NCBI RefSeq assembly: GCF_016495865.1 | Contig: NZ_CP054706.1 | Coordinates: 3,534,001 to 3,598,000 of the forward strand | Reading direction: 5' to 3' | Length of the DNA stretch: 64,000 bases | Source: Salicibibacter cibi | Lineage (GTDB): Bacteria; Bacillota; Bacilli; Bacillales; Marinococcaceae | In this document: positions 8,830-19,587 of the stretch, one piece after another | How the letters are laid out: every line of letters begins with the position of its first letter | Position numbering within the stretch: the stretch's first letter is position 1 | The notes under the pieces: model-generated | Databases searched by the model: none | Told to the model about the DNA's origin: nothing | What the model saw: the letters and a program-made list of their open reading frames with translations, nothing else | Translations under genes and position numbers: made by a program

Positions 8830-10014
8830 TTAACGGTTATGGGTTTTGACAGACACGGATCCTGTTTTCGTGCCGGCATCTACCCGCAATACCGCTGATT
8901 GATCCGGATTGGAAACGAACGTTAATGTTTTTTGAATAAAATCTCGTTTTTCATCGAGCACTTCAACATTTGGAAGCTTCCAATGGTAGTTCCCGACATT
9001 TGTTTTCAATTTTCCTTCTGTGCGAATATCTTCCGGGACAGCGAGAAAGACAGAGCCAGTCGTTGCTGCTAACGAAACGTGACCGCCTTCCTTGCCGTCA
9101 AAGTAACAATTAACGGAGCCGTTCACGGATTCGGCATCAATATCTTCAATGTTTCCGTTAATATCAATGCTTCCGTGTACAGTGCGCAAGTCGGCACGCT
9201 CGCTTGTTGCTCCGTCAAGGTCAATGACACCGTTGACCGTTTCCGCTTCAAGCACATCGGCACGAACGTCTTCCATATTAATGCTTCCATTTACGACTTT
9301 CGCCGACAAAGCTACGCTGTTTAGCCCATTCATGTTCAGATGGCCGTTAAACGTGTACAACGATAGTTTTTCAAAGCGCTCACGTGGCACATATACCGTT
9401 GCCTGCAGTTTGATTTTTTTCGATTTCGTATAAAAGTGGAGCTCTTCATCAACGGACTCAAAAACCGTATCTTCAAGAAAAATACGGCGGGCATCCTCTT
9501 CGTTTTCCGCCTTGTAGATTTTGGCACTACACTCGATTTTTCCATCTTCGCCATCCCATGGTTGAATATCAATCGATCCATTTTCGAGCGATAGTTCAAA
9601 AATTCGCTCCTGCATGTTCGTGTGTTGGAAGATATGGTTGATTTCCTGTGCAGAGCCAAAATTGAAGTCGAGGTCGAGTTCTTTGATTTTATGAACCGCC
9701 GAGTCCACAAACTCCGTAAACCAGCGTGCTCCTTCAGAAAAAGGGGACCCTTTTGCATCCCGGTCTTCCCGGTAGTTTCTCCATGATTCATCGTAATGGC
9801 GATTGCTTTTATCCCAATCAATCGTCGTGCTTAAATCCGTACTGCCGGATGTTTCGGTTTTATCTTCTTCTTTGCTTTTTCGCGTTGTGGCCGAACTTGT
9901 CGTCGTCTCTTTTTCTTTCCCTGATGACAATGCCTTAATCAACTTACTCCCGTCTTCCGGACTGATTTTGCCGTCTTCCACCATTTGCAGGATCATTTTA
10001 CGCTCTTCTTGCAT
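8830..10014 (-). CDS. yvlB: YvlB, DUF4097 adhesin-like beta-helix protein
   Basis: 394 residues. Residues 1–35 form a short helical SHOCT-like domain (RKMILQMVEDGKISPEDGSK); then comes a low-complexity polar linker, and from about 130 a DUF4097 beta-solenoid with recurring units such as AETVNGVIDLDGA and LRTVHGSIDINGN. No signal peptide. First gene of yvlB–yvlC–yvlD; the partners suggest an envelope-stress role, but no biochemical function is established. Confidence 0.85.
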   Translation of the reverse strand: MQEERKMILQMVEDGKISPEDGSKLIKALSSGKEKETTTSSATTRKSKEEDKTETSGSTDLSTTIDWDKSNRHYDESWRNYREDRDAKGSPFSEGARWFTEFVDSAVHKIKELDLDFNFGSAQEINHIFQHTNMQERIFELSLENGSIDIQPWDGEDGKIECSAKIYKAENEEDARRIFLEDTVFESVDEELHFYTKSKKIKLQATVYVPRERFEKLSLYTFNGHLNMNGLNSVALSAKVVNGSINMEDVRADVLEAETVNGVIDLDGATSERADLRTVHGSIDINGNIEDIDAESVNGSVNCYFDGKEGGHVSLAATTGSVFLAVPEDIRTEGKLKTNVGNYHWKLPNVEVLDEKRDFIQKTLTFVSNPDQSAVLRVDAGTKTGSVSVKTHNR

Positions 10015-10075
10015 GATTTTTTCCTCGCTTTCATTTTTTATACGATTATGAACTGCCCAAAGTCAGTTGAAAAAA

Positions 10076-12946
10076 TCACTTGACGACGGCTTCATCCTGT
10101 TCCAACGCTTCCATCCGTTGATTTTCCCGTTCTAAAATCGGTTTTAAAAAACGCGCGGTATAAGAGTGTTCAACGTTGGCGACTGTCTCGGGGGCGCCTG
10201 TTGCAACGATTTCACCACCACCATCACCACCTTCGGGTCCAAGATCAATAATATGGTCCACCGTTTTAATGACGTCCAAATTGTGCTCGATTACGATGAC
10301 TGTATCTCCATTATTAACGAGGCGTTGCAACACTTGCAATAGCCGACGAATATCATCCATATGAAGACCGGTCGTCGGTTCATCCAAAATGTAAAGGGAA
10401 CGGCCCGTCGTGCGCCGATGCAGTTGGGAGGCCAACTTTACCCGCTGGGCTTCCCCGCCGGAAAGCGTTGTGGCCTGTTGCCCAAGTTTAATATACCCAA
10501 GTCCTACATCTTTCAATGTTTGCAGTTTCCGATTGATTTTGGGGATGTTTTCAAAGAATTCCACCCCTTCGTCGACCGTCATCTCCAGCACTTCCGCAAT
10601 ATCTTTGCCTTTATAGCGGATATCCAATGTTTCCCGATTGTAACGTTTGCCACCGCACTCTTCACATTCCACGTATACATCGGGCAAAAAATGCATCTCT
10701 ATCTTTATAATGCCATCTCCTCGACACGTTTCGCAACGCCCGCCCTTTACATTAAAGCTGAAACGTCCTTTTTTATAGCCGCGCACTTTTGCTTCGTTAG
10801 TCATAGCGAATACTTCGCGGATGTAATCAAACACACCGGTGTACGTCGCCGGATTGGAGCGCGGCGTACGTCCGATCGGTGACTGATCAATGTTTACAAC
10901 GAAATCGAGTTCTTCCATGCCTTTGATTTCTTTGTGCTTCGCGGGCTTTTCTTTCGCACGATGCAATTTCTTGGAAAGTGATTTCCTTAATATATCATTA
11001 ATGAGCGTGCTTTTGCCGGAACCGGAAACACCGGTAACGACATTAAAGACACCAAGCGGAAGATCAACGTCGATATTTTTTAAGTTATTCGCGTCCGCAC
11101 CTTTAACCGTAAGCTTTCGTTCCGTCGTTGGACGGCGATGCTTCGGCAATGGAATGAACTTTTTACCGGACAAGTAGTTGCCCGTCAGGGAGTCAGGATG
11201 ATCACGGATCGTTTGCGGCGATCCTTCTGCAGTAATATATCCTCCCTGCAAACCTGCACCGGGACCGATATCCACAATGTGGTCCGCTGCGAGCATCGTA
11301 TCTTCGTCGTGTTCAACGACGATAACCGTGTTCCCGAGGTCACGCATGTTTTCAAGTGTGTGGATTAATCGCATATTATCACGCTGGTGCAAGCCGATGG
11401 AAGGTTCATCAAGGATATAGAGAACCCCCATTAACGCTGAACCGATTTGGGTAGCCAGTCGGATTCGTTGGGCTTCACCACCGGACAAGGTCCCGGCCAT
11501 TCGGCTCAAATTCAAATAATCGATGCCCACGTTACTTAAAAACCCTAACCGGTTGTTAATTTCCTGGATGACGAGGCGGGCAATTTGCATTTCTTTTTCC
11601 GACAAATCAAGCGTTTCCATGTAAGCTTTAGCCCCGTCAATGGACAAGTCTGTCACTTCACCGATATGCTTCCCATTGAGCAAAACGGCAAGGGCTTCAT
11701 CCTTTAAGCGATGACCATGACAAGCTTGACAAGCTTTCCGGATCATAAACTGTTCCATCTGTTCGCGCGTATAATCCGATGAGGTGGAGTAGTATCGCCT
11801 GGATACGTTTTTCAACACGCCTTCAAAATAGATTTTGCGTTCTCTTACATTGCCGAACTCATTCTCATGTCGAAAATGAATTTGTTCTTTTCGATTGCCA
11901 TGGAGCACAATTTTTTGATCCTGCCTGGACAACTGCTCAAAAGGAACATCCATGTCGATCCCAAAATGTTCGCAAGCGGCACCGAGCAGTTGCGGGTAAT
12001 ATTCGGAACTTGTCGGCATCCATGGAAGAATGGCGTGTTGGCGCAAGGTAAGGGATGGGTTCGGGATAACCAATTCTTCATCGGGTTCCAACTTCGAACC
12101 AATTCCATCACAAGTCGGACAAGCACCGGACGGGTTGTTAAAAGAAAACAACCTTGGCTCCAATTCATCGACGGAAAATCCGCAATACGGGCAAGCATGA
12201 TGTTGATTAAACAATACTTCTTCCCCGTCGATGACATCAATGAGGACGCGCCCTCCCGATTGTTCCAACCCTGTTTCCAATGACCCGGAGAGACGGGATT
12301 CCACTCCCTCTTTTATAATTACCCGATCAATGACGACTTCAATAGTATGTTTTTTATTTTTTTCCAATGAAATGTCTTCGGACAAATCACGGATCTCTCC
12401 GTTCACACGCACGCGCACAAATCCTTTTTTCTTTAAATCCTCAAAGACTTTTACATGCGTTCCCTTTCGTTCGGCTTCCAAGGGAGCGAGAATTTGAATA
12501 CGCGTCCGTTCGGGATAATCCATCAACTGGTCGATCATTTGCTGGACGCTTTGCGAGGTAATCGGAATGTTATGGTTCGGGCAATACGGAACACCGACAC
12601 GCGCGAATAGTAACCGTAAATAATCATATATTTCCGTGACCGTCCCAACTGTAGAGCGCGGATTTTGGCTTGTCGTTTTTTGATCGATGGATATCGCCGG
12701 GGACAATCCTTCGATCGAATCTACATCCGGTTTATCCATCTGCCCCAAAAATTGCCGCGCATAGGAAGATAACGATTCCACGTATCGCCTTTGCCCTTCG
12801 GCATAAATCGTGTCAAACGCCAACGACGATTTACCCGAACCCGATAACCCGGTAAAAACGATCAACTTATCCCGGGGAATCGTAATATCTATCCCTTTCA
12901 GGTTATGGGAACGCGCTCCTTTTATGCTGATTCTCTCATTGGCCAT
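10076..12946 (-). CDS. uvrA: excinuclease ABC subunit UvrA
   Basis: DNA-damage recognition ATPase of nucleotide excision repair; acts as a dimer and loads UvrB. 956 residues, full length. First Walker [14 protein letters not shown] near residue 30, first zinc module [10 protein letters not shown]…CPTCDG near 260, ABC signature [15 protein letters not shown] near 480, second Walker [14 protein letters not shown] near 640, second zinc module CETCRGDG…[10 protein letters not shown] near 735, and a second signature [13 protein letters not shown] near 825. ATG 12946 was chosen since AAGGAG precedes it; a GTG 12 bases upstream overlaps that site. It follows uvrB by 68 bases. Confidence 0.97.
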   Translation of the reverse strand: MANERISIKGARSHNLKGIDITIPRDKLIVFTGLSGSGKSSLAFDTIYAEGQRRYVESLSSYARQFLGQMDKPDVDSIEGLSPAISIDQKTTSQNPRSTVGTVTEIYDYLRLLFARVGVPYCPNHNIPITSQSVQQMIDQLMDYPERTRIQILAPLEAERKGTHVKVFEDLKKKGFVRVRVNGEIRDLSEDISLEKNKKHTIEVVIDRVIIKEGVESRLSGSLETGLEQSGGRVLIDVIDGEEVLFNQHHACPYCGFSVDELEPRLFSFNNPSGACPTCDGIGSKLEPDEELVIPNPSLTLRQHAILPWMPTSSEYYPQLLGAACEHFGIDMDVPFEQLSRQDQKIVLHGNRKEQIHFRHENEFGNVRERKIYFEGVLKNVSRRYYSTSSDYTREQMEQFMIRKACQACHGHRLKDEALAVLLNGKHIGEVTDLSIDGAKAYMETLDLSEKEMQIARLVIQEINNRLGFLSNVGIDYLNLSRMAGTLSGGEAQRIRLATQIGSALMGVLYILDEPSIGLHQRDNMRLIHTLENMRDLGNTVIVVEHDEDTMLAADHIVDIGPGAGLQGGYITAEGSPQTIRDHPDSLTGNYLSGKKFIPLPKHRRPTTERKLTVKGADANNLKNIDVDLPLGVFNVVTGVSGSGKSTLINDILRKSLSKKLHRAKEKPAKHKEIKGMEELDFVVNIDQSPIGRTPRSNPATYTGVFDYIREVFAMTNEAKVRGYKKGRFSFNVKGGRCETCRGDGIIKIEMHFLPDVYVECEECGGKRYNRETLDIRYKGKDIAEVLEMTVDEGVEFFENIPKINRKLQTLKDVGLGYIKLGQQATTLSGGEAQRVKLASQLHRRTTGRSLYILDEPTTGLHMDDIRRLLQVLQRLVNNGDTVIVIEHNLDVIKTVDHIIDLGPEGGDGGGEIVATGAPETVANVEHSYTARFLKPILERENQRMEALEQDEAVVK

Positions 12947-13014
12947 GGTTCCGGTCACTCCTTGTACTAGAGGTGGGATATGAGAGGTAGGAAGCGGAAA
13001 GACCTCTCGTATCG

Positions 13015-14997
13015 TTATGATGTTTTCTTTCCCTTTAATTCAATCATCGTATCGCGAAGTTCCGCGGCACGTTCAAAGTCAAGTTGCTTCGCGGCATCCT
13101 TCATTTCCTCTTCTATTTGTTCGATTAAACGAGCCTTTTCATCCTCCGTCATTTTCTTGTCTTTCGGCGCTGTGTAGCTTGTTTCATCTTCTGCGGCTAC
13201 CGTAGCCTGTATCGCCTGCGGCACTGCTTTATCAATGGTTTTTGGAGTAATTCCATGCTTTTCATTATACGCTTCTTGAATGCCCCGGCGTCTTTTCGTT
13301 TCATTTATCGCAACTTCCATGGAACGCGTTTCCTTATCGGCATACATGATCACTTGTCCATCTGCATGACGTGCCGCCCGCCCCATCGTTTGGATTAAGG
13401 AACGTTCGGCGCGCAAAAACCCTTCTTTATCTGCGTCTAAAATCGCCACGAGCGATACTTCGGGGATATCCAACCCTTCGCGCAAGAGATTGATCCCGAC
13501 AAGACAATCAAAATCGCCAAGGCGAAGTTGGCGAACAATTTCCAAGCGGTCCAACGTTTTTATATCCGAATGTAAATATTTTACTTTAATGCCGACTTCT
13601 TTTAAATAATCCGTCAGGTCTTCCGCCATTTTTTTCGTAAGCGTCGTCACTAACACCCGTTCATTTCTTGTCTGCCGGTCGTTAATCTCGCCGATTAAAT
13701 CATCGATCTGCCCTTCGATCGGTCGCACGCTCACTTTCGGATCAAGCAGCCCGGTCGGGCGAATAATCTGTTCGACCACCTCCGGGGCCTTCTCCTCCTC
13801 GTAGGGACCGGGAGTCGCGGAAACATACACGGCTTGCGACACTCGCTTTTCAAACTCCTCGAATTTTAACGGGCGGTTGTCCATCGCTGACGGCAACCGA
13901 AATCCGTGGTCGACCAATACTTGTTTTCTCGCCTGGTCACCATTATACATGCCCCTCACTTGCGGCAATGTTGCGTGGGATTCGTCGACGATCATAAGAA
14001 AATCATCCGGAAAGAAGTCCAGTAGCGTGTACGGCGCTTCGCCCGGTTCGCGAAACGTTAAATGCCTGGAATAGTTTTCAATTCCGGAGCAAAAGCCCAT
14101 TTCTTGCATCATTTCAATGTCGTATCGGGTGCGCTGTTCCAACCGCTGCGCTTCCAAAAGCTTGTCCCGGCTTTTCAGTTCTTGAAGTCGCTCGGCCAAT
14201 TCTTGCTCGATATTGACGATCGCTTTTTTCATTTTTTGTTCGCGCGTAACGAAGTGGGAAGCCGGAAAAATCGCAACATGGTTGCGTTCGCCAAGTACTT
14301 CCCCCGTTAGTGCATCCACTTCGGTCATCCGGTCAATCTCATCCCCGAAAAATTCCACACGAATGCAATGTTCATCACGGGAAGCCGGGAAAATTTCCAC
14401 GACATCCCCGCGTACGCGGAAGGTCCCTCTTGTAAAATTAATGTCGTTACGATCATATTGCACATCGACGAGATTATTTAAAAGTTCATCTCGTCCTTTT
14501 TCCATTCCGATACGAAGGGAAACGACCAAATCGCGGTATTCTTCCGGCGAACCCAGTCCATAGATGCAAGAGACACTGGCAATAATGATGACATCATTGC
14601 GTTCAAATAAAGCGCTCGTCGCGGAGTGCCGCAGTTTATCGATTTCATCATTGATACTGGCATCTTTTTCAATAAATGTATCCGACTGCGGGACATACGC
14701 CTCCGGTTGATAATAATCGTAATAACTGACGAAGTACTCTACAGCATTATTGGGGAAAAATGATTTAAATTCGCTGTACAATTGACCGGCGAGTGTTTTA
14801 TTGTGAGCCATGACAAGCGTCGGTTTGTTCACTTCCCGAATCACGTTTGACACCGTAAATGTTTTGCCCGTTCCTGTTGCTCCCAACAGCACTTGGTGTT
14901 TCTTGTCCGCTTTAATTCCTTCTGCTATTTTTTCTATCGCTTTGGGTTGATCCCCTTCGGGTTGATAAACAGATTCAAGTGAAAACGTTTGTTGCAA
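13015..14997 (-). CDS. uvrB: excinuclease ABC subunit UvrB
   Basis: Helicase-like damage-verification subunit that hands the lesion to UvrC. 660 residues: Walker [12 protein letters not shown] near residue 40, the beta-hairpin [14 protein letters not shown] near 91, Walker [12 protein letters not shown] near 338, helicase motif [11 protein letters not shown] near 540, and a C-terminal UVR coiled-coil motif ([13 protein letters not shown]). First gene of uvrB–uvrA, the usual Bacillus order. Confidence 0.97.
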   Translation of the reverse strand: MQQTFSLESVYQPEGDQPKAIEKIAEGIKADKKHQVLLGATGTGKTFTVSNVIREVNKPTLVMAHNKTLAGQLYSEFKSFFPNNAVEYFVSYYDYYQPEAYVPQSDTFIEKDASINDEIDKLRHSATSALFERNDVIIIASVSCIYGLGSPEEYRDLVVSLRIGMEKGRDELLNNLVDVQYDRNDINFTRGTFRVRGDVVEIFPASRDEHCIRVEFFGDEIDRMTEVDALTGEVLGERNHVAIFPASHFVTREQKMKKAIVNIEQELAERLQELKSRDKLLEAQRLEQRTRYDIEMMQEMGFCSGIENYSRHLTFREPGEAPYTLLDFFPDDFLMIVDESHATLPQVRGMYNGDQARKQVLVDHGFRLPSAMDNRPLKFEEFEKRVSQAVYVSATPGPYEEEKAPEVVEQIIRPTGLLDPKVSVRPIEGQIDDLIGEINDRQTRNERVLVTTLTKKMAEDLTDYLKEVGIKVKYLHSDIKTLDRLEIVRQLRLGDFDCLVGINLLREGLDIPEVSLVAILDADKEGFLRAERSLIQTMGRAARHADGQVIMYADKETRSMEVAINETKRRRGIQEAYNEKHGITPKTIDKAVPQAIQATVAAEDETSYTAPKDKKMTEDEKARLIEQIEEEMKDAAKQLDFERAAELRDTMIELKGKKTS

Positions 14998-15038
14998 CGT
15001 TCACCCTCCTTCACTGGCGGTACAATCCTGTATCATTT

Positions 15039-15075
15039 ATTATAACACAATTTGAAAATAAACGAACGTTTATTT
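15039..15075 (-). promoter_or_regulatory. uvrB promoter region with palindrome
   Basis: The minus strand shows a perfect TATAAT (15039–15044) about 42 bases before uvrB. Just upstream lies a perfect 9-base inverted repeat, AAATAAACG–AA–CGTTTATTT (15056–15075), covering the -35 zone. uvrB is a LexA target in Bacillus, but this palindrome does not match the GAAC-N4-GTTC consensus; which repressor would bind is open. Confidence 0.5.
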
Positions 15076-15087
15076 GCTTATAGATGG

Positions 15088-15129
15088 AAAAAAGCCTTCC
15101 GAATGCATCTGAATGCTTTTTCGGAAGGT
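15088..15129 (-). terminator. terminator after minJ
   Basis: Minus strand: stem CCTTCCGAA / TTCGGAAGG with a 16-base loop, followed by six T after a C. It lies just past the minJ stop and separates it from uvrB. Confidence 0.85.
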
Positions 15130-15137
15130 TCATCCAT

Positions 15138-16286
15138 TTATTCAGTTTCCCAATGTTCCTCATGGGGATGCAAAAATAGCAAGCCCAGCTCATGATGTTG
15201 ATTGTCATACAAGGCTGCTTTTTCCACCCGACGTTCCCCATTGGCATCGATCAATTCAATACGGCCGTATGCCGGGTTGATCTGTAATTGTTGATAAAAA
15301 CTGCCTTCCGTATGGATGGGATTGCCATGCACTTTTGTCACAATTTCTCCGGGCAGCAGCCCCATCTTCTCCCCGGGAGATCCCGGTAATACACTGAGAA
15401 TGACAATGCCTTCATTTTTTGGAACAAAATGATGATCTTTCATACGGTCACTAACATACTCGTACACTTGCAAAAGAATCCGGCCGAAGATAGCGATAAG
15501 CACGACCGGCAACCATGCCCATCCTGCGAGGTACATAAATAGAGCGACACCAATCAACATCAACGCCCCAAACCCTATCACTCTCGTTCCGGCATCTTTT
15601 ATTTTTAATTGCATTCGTTGCCCGAGCGTCGTTAGGCGAAACCCAACAAGAAAAGGCGCCAACAGTAAAGATACATCATCCGTAATCGGCAACAATGGCC
15701 ACCAATCTCCTGCTGCAAAAGAGTCCCCGGGAATGAATATGCATACGGGAATGAGCCACATCCGATCAAGGCGTTGACCTCCGATCCATTTCCCTCTTTT
15801 ACTCCGTAAGCGAAGCGGTGAAAACTCGCGCTTTGACTGTAAGCGCATGAATACCCCTTCAACGAATAACAATACGGCGATGAGGATAAGGACGGGTAAT
15901 GGATCTACAGACATTGCGCCCCCGAAAGGCAGGAAATAGGAAAGGAGCAAAGCCAACCCCAACGCATAAGCAGGTGAGGCAAATCCCGCGCCACCAGCAA
16001 TAATCAGCACAAGATAGGTTACTGTCATTGTCAAAAGAAATTCCGGAGTGAGCACAATACCAAAAGCCACTGCAACAACCGATAGAAGCCCTCCAGCCAA
16101 AAACCCAGGCAATAGACGGTGAAAAACGTCTTTCCCAACAGGGCCGGTGGACGTATGAAACATCTTTCTTTCCCTTTTTAAACGGCGGTAGCCAATTCCT
16201 ACCATTGCCAACAAACCGATATAGGTCAACGGCTGGATAAGGAAGCTTCCTACACCGATCAATAGATCTATAAACCAATGATCCAT
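15138..16286 (-). CDS. minJ: MinJ-like PDZ membrane protein (division-site topology)
   Basis: In Bacillus, MinJ bridges DivIVA and MinD to place the septum and supports swarming. 382 residues: several membrane helices up to about residue 285, then a C-terminal PDZ domain (VILSVLPGSPGEKMGLLPGE near 300). ATG 16286 has AAGGAGAT upstream; longer readings do not. Position beside ctpB and upstream of the ftsEX cluster agrees with Bacillus subtilis minJ. It could be called a generic PDZ membrane protein, but synteny supports MinJ. Confidence 0.85.
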   Translation of the reverse strand: MDHWFIDLLIGVGSFLIQPLTYIGLLAMVGIGYRRLKRERKMFHTSTGPVGKDVFHRLLPGFLAGGLLSVVAVAFGIVLTPEFLLTMTVTYLVLIIAGGAGFASPAYALGLALLLSYFLPFGGAMSVDPLPVLILIAVLLFVEGVFMRLQSKREFSPLRLRSKRGKWIGGQRLDRMWLIPVCIFIPGDSFAAGDWWPLLPITDDVSLLLAPFLVGFRLTTLGQRMQLKIKDAGTRVIGFGALMLIGVALFMYLAGWAWLPVVLIAIFGRILLQVYEYVSDRMKDHHFVPKNEGIVILSVLPGSPGEKMGLLPGEIVTKVHGNPIHTEGSFYQQLQINPAYGRIELIDANGERRVEKAALYDNQHHELGLLFLHPHEEHWETE

Positions 16287-16418
16287 TATTTGATCTCCTT
16301 CTAAAAACATCGTTGCTATCTATTTTACTATACAATACAGGATAAAAAAGAGAAATACACCCTAGTGCTACGGATGTATTTCGACACAAAGTCATGGAAT
16401 TCCTGCTTTTTCCCGAAA

Positions 16419-17879
16419 TTAGGACACTTCACTAACCAAATAGCCAATGGCCGTATCGAGTTGGCGATCATTTTCATCGTCACGAATCTCATCCACGATT
16501 GCGCTATGAAGGTGCTGGGCAGTCTCTTCATCGATTCCCCCGCTTTCCTCTAAATCGTCCGTCTCTTGTTGGAAAGCAGCCACTGCTTCTTCTGTTTGTT
16601 CATCAAAATATCCATCGGTTCTGCCCGGATCATAACCCAATCCGTCTAAAATATGTTGCGCGTTGCCCACTTGATCATTGTTGTCATCAAACGTGAGCGT
16701 CTCATCTACAGCAAGCGCGGCTGTATAGAAATAATCCGGTTGGCTTTCCTCAATCGTCGGCTCCACTCCTTCTTCATGAATATTGTTGCCGTCGGAGGTT
16801 AACCATCTGGACATTGATAAATTCATTTCACTGCCATCCTCAAATTGGTATCCTTGTTGTACAGTGCCCTTCCCGAACGTTGTTTCGCCAATGAGGTCAT
16901 AGTCACCTGCTTCATTAAGAGCAGCTGCCAATATTTCCGACGCAGACGCGCTACCTTGATTAATAAGCATAGCCATTGGGTATTCTTTCTCTTCTTCGAG
17001 TGTAGAGGGAGTAGCGATAACTTCTCCGTCAGGTTGCTCGATTTGGACGATCGTTTCCCCTTCAGGGAGCAACAAACTGCCAATATCCTGAACACTGTTC
17101 AAGTATCCGCCCGGATTATCGCGAACATCGATGAGCAACCCGTCAATGCCTTCGGATTCCAACCCATTCAATTCATCTTCAAATTCTTGGGCTGTCTCTG
17201 CGGAAAAAGAAATAATCTCGAGTAAACCGATGGTTTCTCCATCCCGGTCAATCGTTCGACTTTCGACTGTTTCCATCGGGATCGCGTCACGCTCCACGTC
17301 GACTTCAAACGGCTCGGAAGCAGAGGGGCGCTCAATTGTCAGCGTAACGGAAGTGCCTTCCTCCCCGCGAATATCCATCACCGCTTCATTCAAAGATTGA
17401 CCTTCCGTTGAATTTCCATCTATCTCCAAAATTTGATCGTCCGGCATTAAACCAGCCTCTTCTGCCGGTGAGCCTTGAATCGGAGAAACAATCGTTACAT
17501 TTTCATTTACCATGTTAACTTCTGCACCGATGCCTTCAAATTCACTGTCCAACGATTCCTCAAACTGACCCGCCATTTCCTGATCCATATAGACGGAATA
17601 GGGGTCGCCCAATTCGTCTAACATTCCTTCAATTGCGCCTTCATACAAGGTGCTTTCGTCAACATCATCGATGTATTGTTCCACAATCAAGTCATGCGCT
17701 TGATGAACTTTTTCCCAACCTTCTTCAGATGAAGTTTCACCGTTTTCTTCATCCATTTGCGGAGCAGCATTTTGACCTTGTCCCTCTTCGCCGATAGAGA
17801 CTCCCGCGATCACCCCACCGGATCCGGCTATGATGACCGCACTCGCTAAAATAACGAGCCACTTGCCGCTAACATTCAT
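16419..17879 (-). CDS. ctpB: S41-family carboxy-terminal processing protease, CtpB-like
   Basis: Exported serine protease; in Bacillus subtilis CtpB cleaves SpoIVFA in sporulation signalling. 486 residues: N-terminal membrane anchor 8–28, an acidic linker, PDZ domain about 110–190, S41 catalytic domain with Ser312 in GSASASEI and Lys337–Gln341 in FGKGTVQ (25-residue Ser–Lys spacing as in Tsp), and a C-terminal peptidoglycan-binding domain (AQHILDGLGYDPGRTDGYFD near 410). Very acidic, as in halophile exoproteins. Either CtpA or CtpB by family; the PG-binding tail and location favour CtpB. Confidence 0.9.
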   Translation of the reverse strand: MNVSGKWLVILASAVIIAGSGGVIAGVSIGEEGQGQNAAPQMDEENGETSSEEGWEKVHQAHDLIVEQYIDDVDESTLYEGAIEGMLDELGDPYSVYMDQEMAGQFEESLDSEFEGIGAEVNMVNENVTIVSPIQGSPAEEAGLMPDDQILEIDGNSTEGQSLNEAVMDIRGEEGTSVTLTIERPSASEPFEVDVERDAIPMETVESRTIDRDGETIGLLEIISFSAETAQEFEDELNGLESEGIDGLLIDVRDNPGGYLNSVQDIGSLLLPEGETIVQIEQPDGEVIATPSTLEEEKEYPMAMLINQGSASASEILAAALNEAGDYDLIGETTFGKGTVQQGYQFEDGSEMNLSMSRWLTSDGNNIHEEGVEPTIEESQPDYFYTAALAVDETLTFDDNNDQVGNAQHILDGLGYDPGRTDGYFDEQTEEAVAAFQQETDDLEESGGIDEETAQHLHSAIVDEIRDDENDRQLDTAIGYLVSEVS

Positions 17880-18065
17880 ACTGTCACCTCTATCTCAGCT
17901 TTTGAAAAACATGACATACTCATCCATTTCTATCTCTCTCTAAAGCATCGTCTGCTTTAGGCGCTGTCCTTTTCCAGTTTGCCGTCCTCTTTTGCATATG
18001 CTATGTTTCTTTCTCCCATTTAAACACATTTTAACTGGCGAGACAAAAAATCTACGGTCCGATCG

Positions 18066-18109
18066 CTAGAAAACTTAGCTTTTCGCCCAGCTTTTATGGC
18101 GAAAGCCTT
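18066..18109 (-). repeat. short hairpin repeat, copy 1 of 3
   Basis: On the minus strand reads AAGGCTTTCGCCATAAAAGC, then GGGCGAAAAGCTAAG and TTTTCTAG. Matches the copies at 35257 and 48297. GGCTTTCGCC can pair with GGCGAAAAGC. It lies in the 300-base gap between ctpB and the M23 gene, where no gene is seen. Confidence 0.65.
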
Positions 18110-18142
18110 TGCCCGACTTGTGCAGATAAGAAAGTTGATTCC

Positions 18143-18175
18143 AAAAAATCGAGCGGGAAACTCATTTCCGCTCGA
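18143..18175 (-). terminator. terminator after the ftsE–ftsX–M23 group
   Basis: Minus strand: TCGAGCGG / CCGCTCGA stem around an 11-base loop, followed by six T. It lies 12 bases beyond the M23 peptidase stop. Confidence 0.85.
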
Positions 18176-18186
18176 CTATTCTTAGC

Positions 18187-19569
18187 TTATAGATAATTCA
18201 TTGGGTCGACGCTATTCACACCCGAGCCGGCCCAACCGCCTTCATGTACTTCAAAGTGCAAATGGGGACCTGTCGTATTCCCTGTATTTCCCATGATGCC
18301 GATCTGTTCCGAACGGTCAACCGAATCGCCTTCGGATACATTGGAGGAAGCCAGATGGGCATACAATGTCGTGATCGTTTGTCCATTCATTTGATGCGTA
18401 ACCATCACCGTATTACCGAAACCGCTCATGTACCCGACGTAACTAACTGTGCCTGATTCAGCGGAATGAACCGGAACACCTGAACCGCCAATATCAATGC
18501 CATTGTGCATCCGGCCCCATCGCGGCCCATACTCTGAAGTCAACGGACCCGATGCCGGCCTTGCCAGCGTGCCACTTCCGTCTCCGCCGTCGGAACCGGA
18601 ATCGCTGACATTTGCGGTTGACGGTGACGAAGATGATCCGCCGCTGTTATCGTCGCTTCCTTCGGATTCTTTTAAATCATTTTCCTCATTGTTTCCGGAA
18701 TCTCCGGATTCTCCAGCTTCCTGTTCACCCTGTTCATCTTTTTCCTGTTTTCTTTCCTGTTCTTTCTCCTGTTCTCTTTCTCGTACTCGCTCTTCTTCAC
18801 GTTCGATTTCGTTCTGTTTAGCAATTTCTTGCTGTTGTAAGATTTCTTCTTTGTTTTCGACTTCTTCCAAGTCGTCAAACAACTGACGCTGCTCTTCATC
18901 AAGTCCGTCCATCACAACTTCTTTGTCCTCTATTTGTTCGTCCAAGTTTGCCTGTAAAGTTTCTAATTCTGCAAGAGTAGATTCCAAGGTTGCCAGATTT
19001 TCTTCAACCGCTTTTTTATTTTCTTCTAGTTGTTCATGATCGGCAATATGCTCATCAAGTATTTCCTGATCTTGTCCGGCAATCGTTGAGAGGGTGCGAA
19101 TTCGATCTATAAAATCCCCGAAACTTTGCGCGCCAAGTAACACTTCTATGTATTCAACTGTCCCGCCACCATTTTGATAAAGAGTCACGGCTCGTTCTTT
19201 CAACATTTCATCCCGTTCTTCGATACGTTCTTCAAGTTCAGTGATTTCATTCTGTAACCGTTCGTTTTCTTCTTCCAATTCAGCACTTTCCGCTTCTTTG
19301 TCTCCGACTTCTTCAACGGTGGCAGACATTTCTTCGTCCATTTCACGAATCTCACCTTCGATTTTTGCCAACTCTTCCTCTACGCCTTCTAAATCCTCTT
19401 CTGCCTCTTCTCCATCATTTCCCGTTTCTTGTTGGGATTCACGGATGTCGTCCAATTCGTTTTCCAACTCACTGATGGATTCAGCTTCTCCAACATCGCT
19501 AGCTTGCAACCAACCGGATAATCCAATCAGAAAAGCAGAACCGAGCAATAATGGTTTTTTTCCTTTCAT
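18187..19569 (-). CDS. EnvC-like M23 metallopeptidase with coiled-coil, probable FtsEX-controlled hydrolase
   Basis: 460 residues: signal peptide 1–24, a long acidic coiled coil about 28–250, a low-complexity linker rich in E/Q/S/G, and a C-terminal LytM (M23) domain with zinc ligands in HNGIDIGG and HLHFEVHEGG. It lies 18 bases after ftsX on the same strand, the standard place for the hydrolase or activator that FtsEX controls from across the membrane (EnvC in Escherichia coli, CwlO in Bacillus). Both zinc motifs look intact, so it is probably an active endopeptidase. Confidence 0.9.
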   Translation of the reverse strand: MKGKKPLLLGSAFLIGLSGWLQASDVGEAESISELENELDDIRESQQETGNDGEEAEEDLEGVEEELAKIEGEIREMDEEMSATVEEVGDKEAESAELEEENERLQNEITELEERIEERDEMLKERAVTLYQNGGGTVEYIEVLLGAQSFGDFIDRIRTLSTIAGQDQEILDEHIADHEQLEENKKAVEENLATLESTLAELETLQANLDEQIEDKEVVMDGLDEEQRQLFDDLEEVENKEEILQQQEIAKQNEIEREEERVREREQEKEQERKQEKDEQGEQEAGESGDSGNNEENDLKESEGSDDNSGGSSSSPSTANVSDSGSDGGDGSGTLARPASGPLTSEYGPRWGRMHNGIDIGGSGVPVHSAESGTVSYVGYMSGFGNTVMVTHQMNGQTITTLYAHLASSNVSEGDSVDRSEQIGIMGNTGNTTGPHLHFEVHEGGWAGSGVNSVDPMNYL

Positions 19570-19587
19570 TTCCTGTACCCTCCATCG

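Noticed and set aside
8604..8879. Longer 91-residue form of YvlC
   Set aside because: The extension overlaps yvlB and lacks a ribosome site; the PspC domain starts at the chosen ATG.
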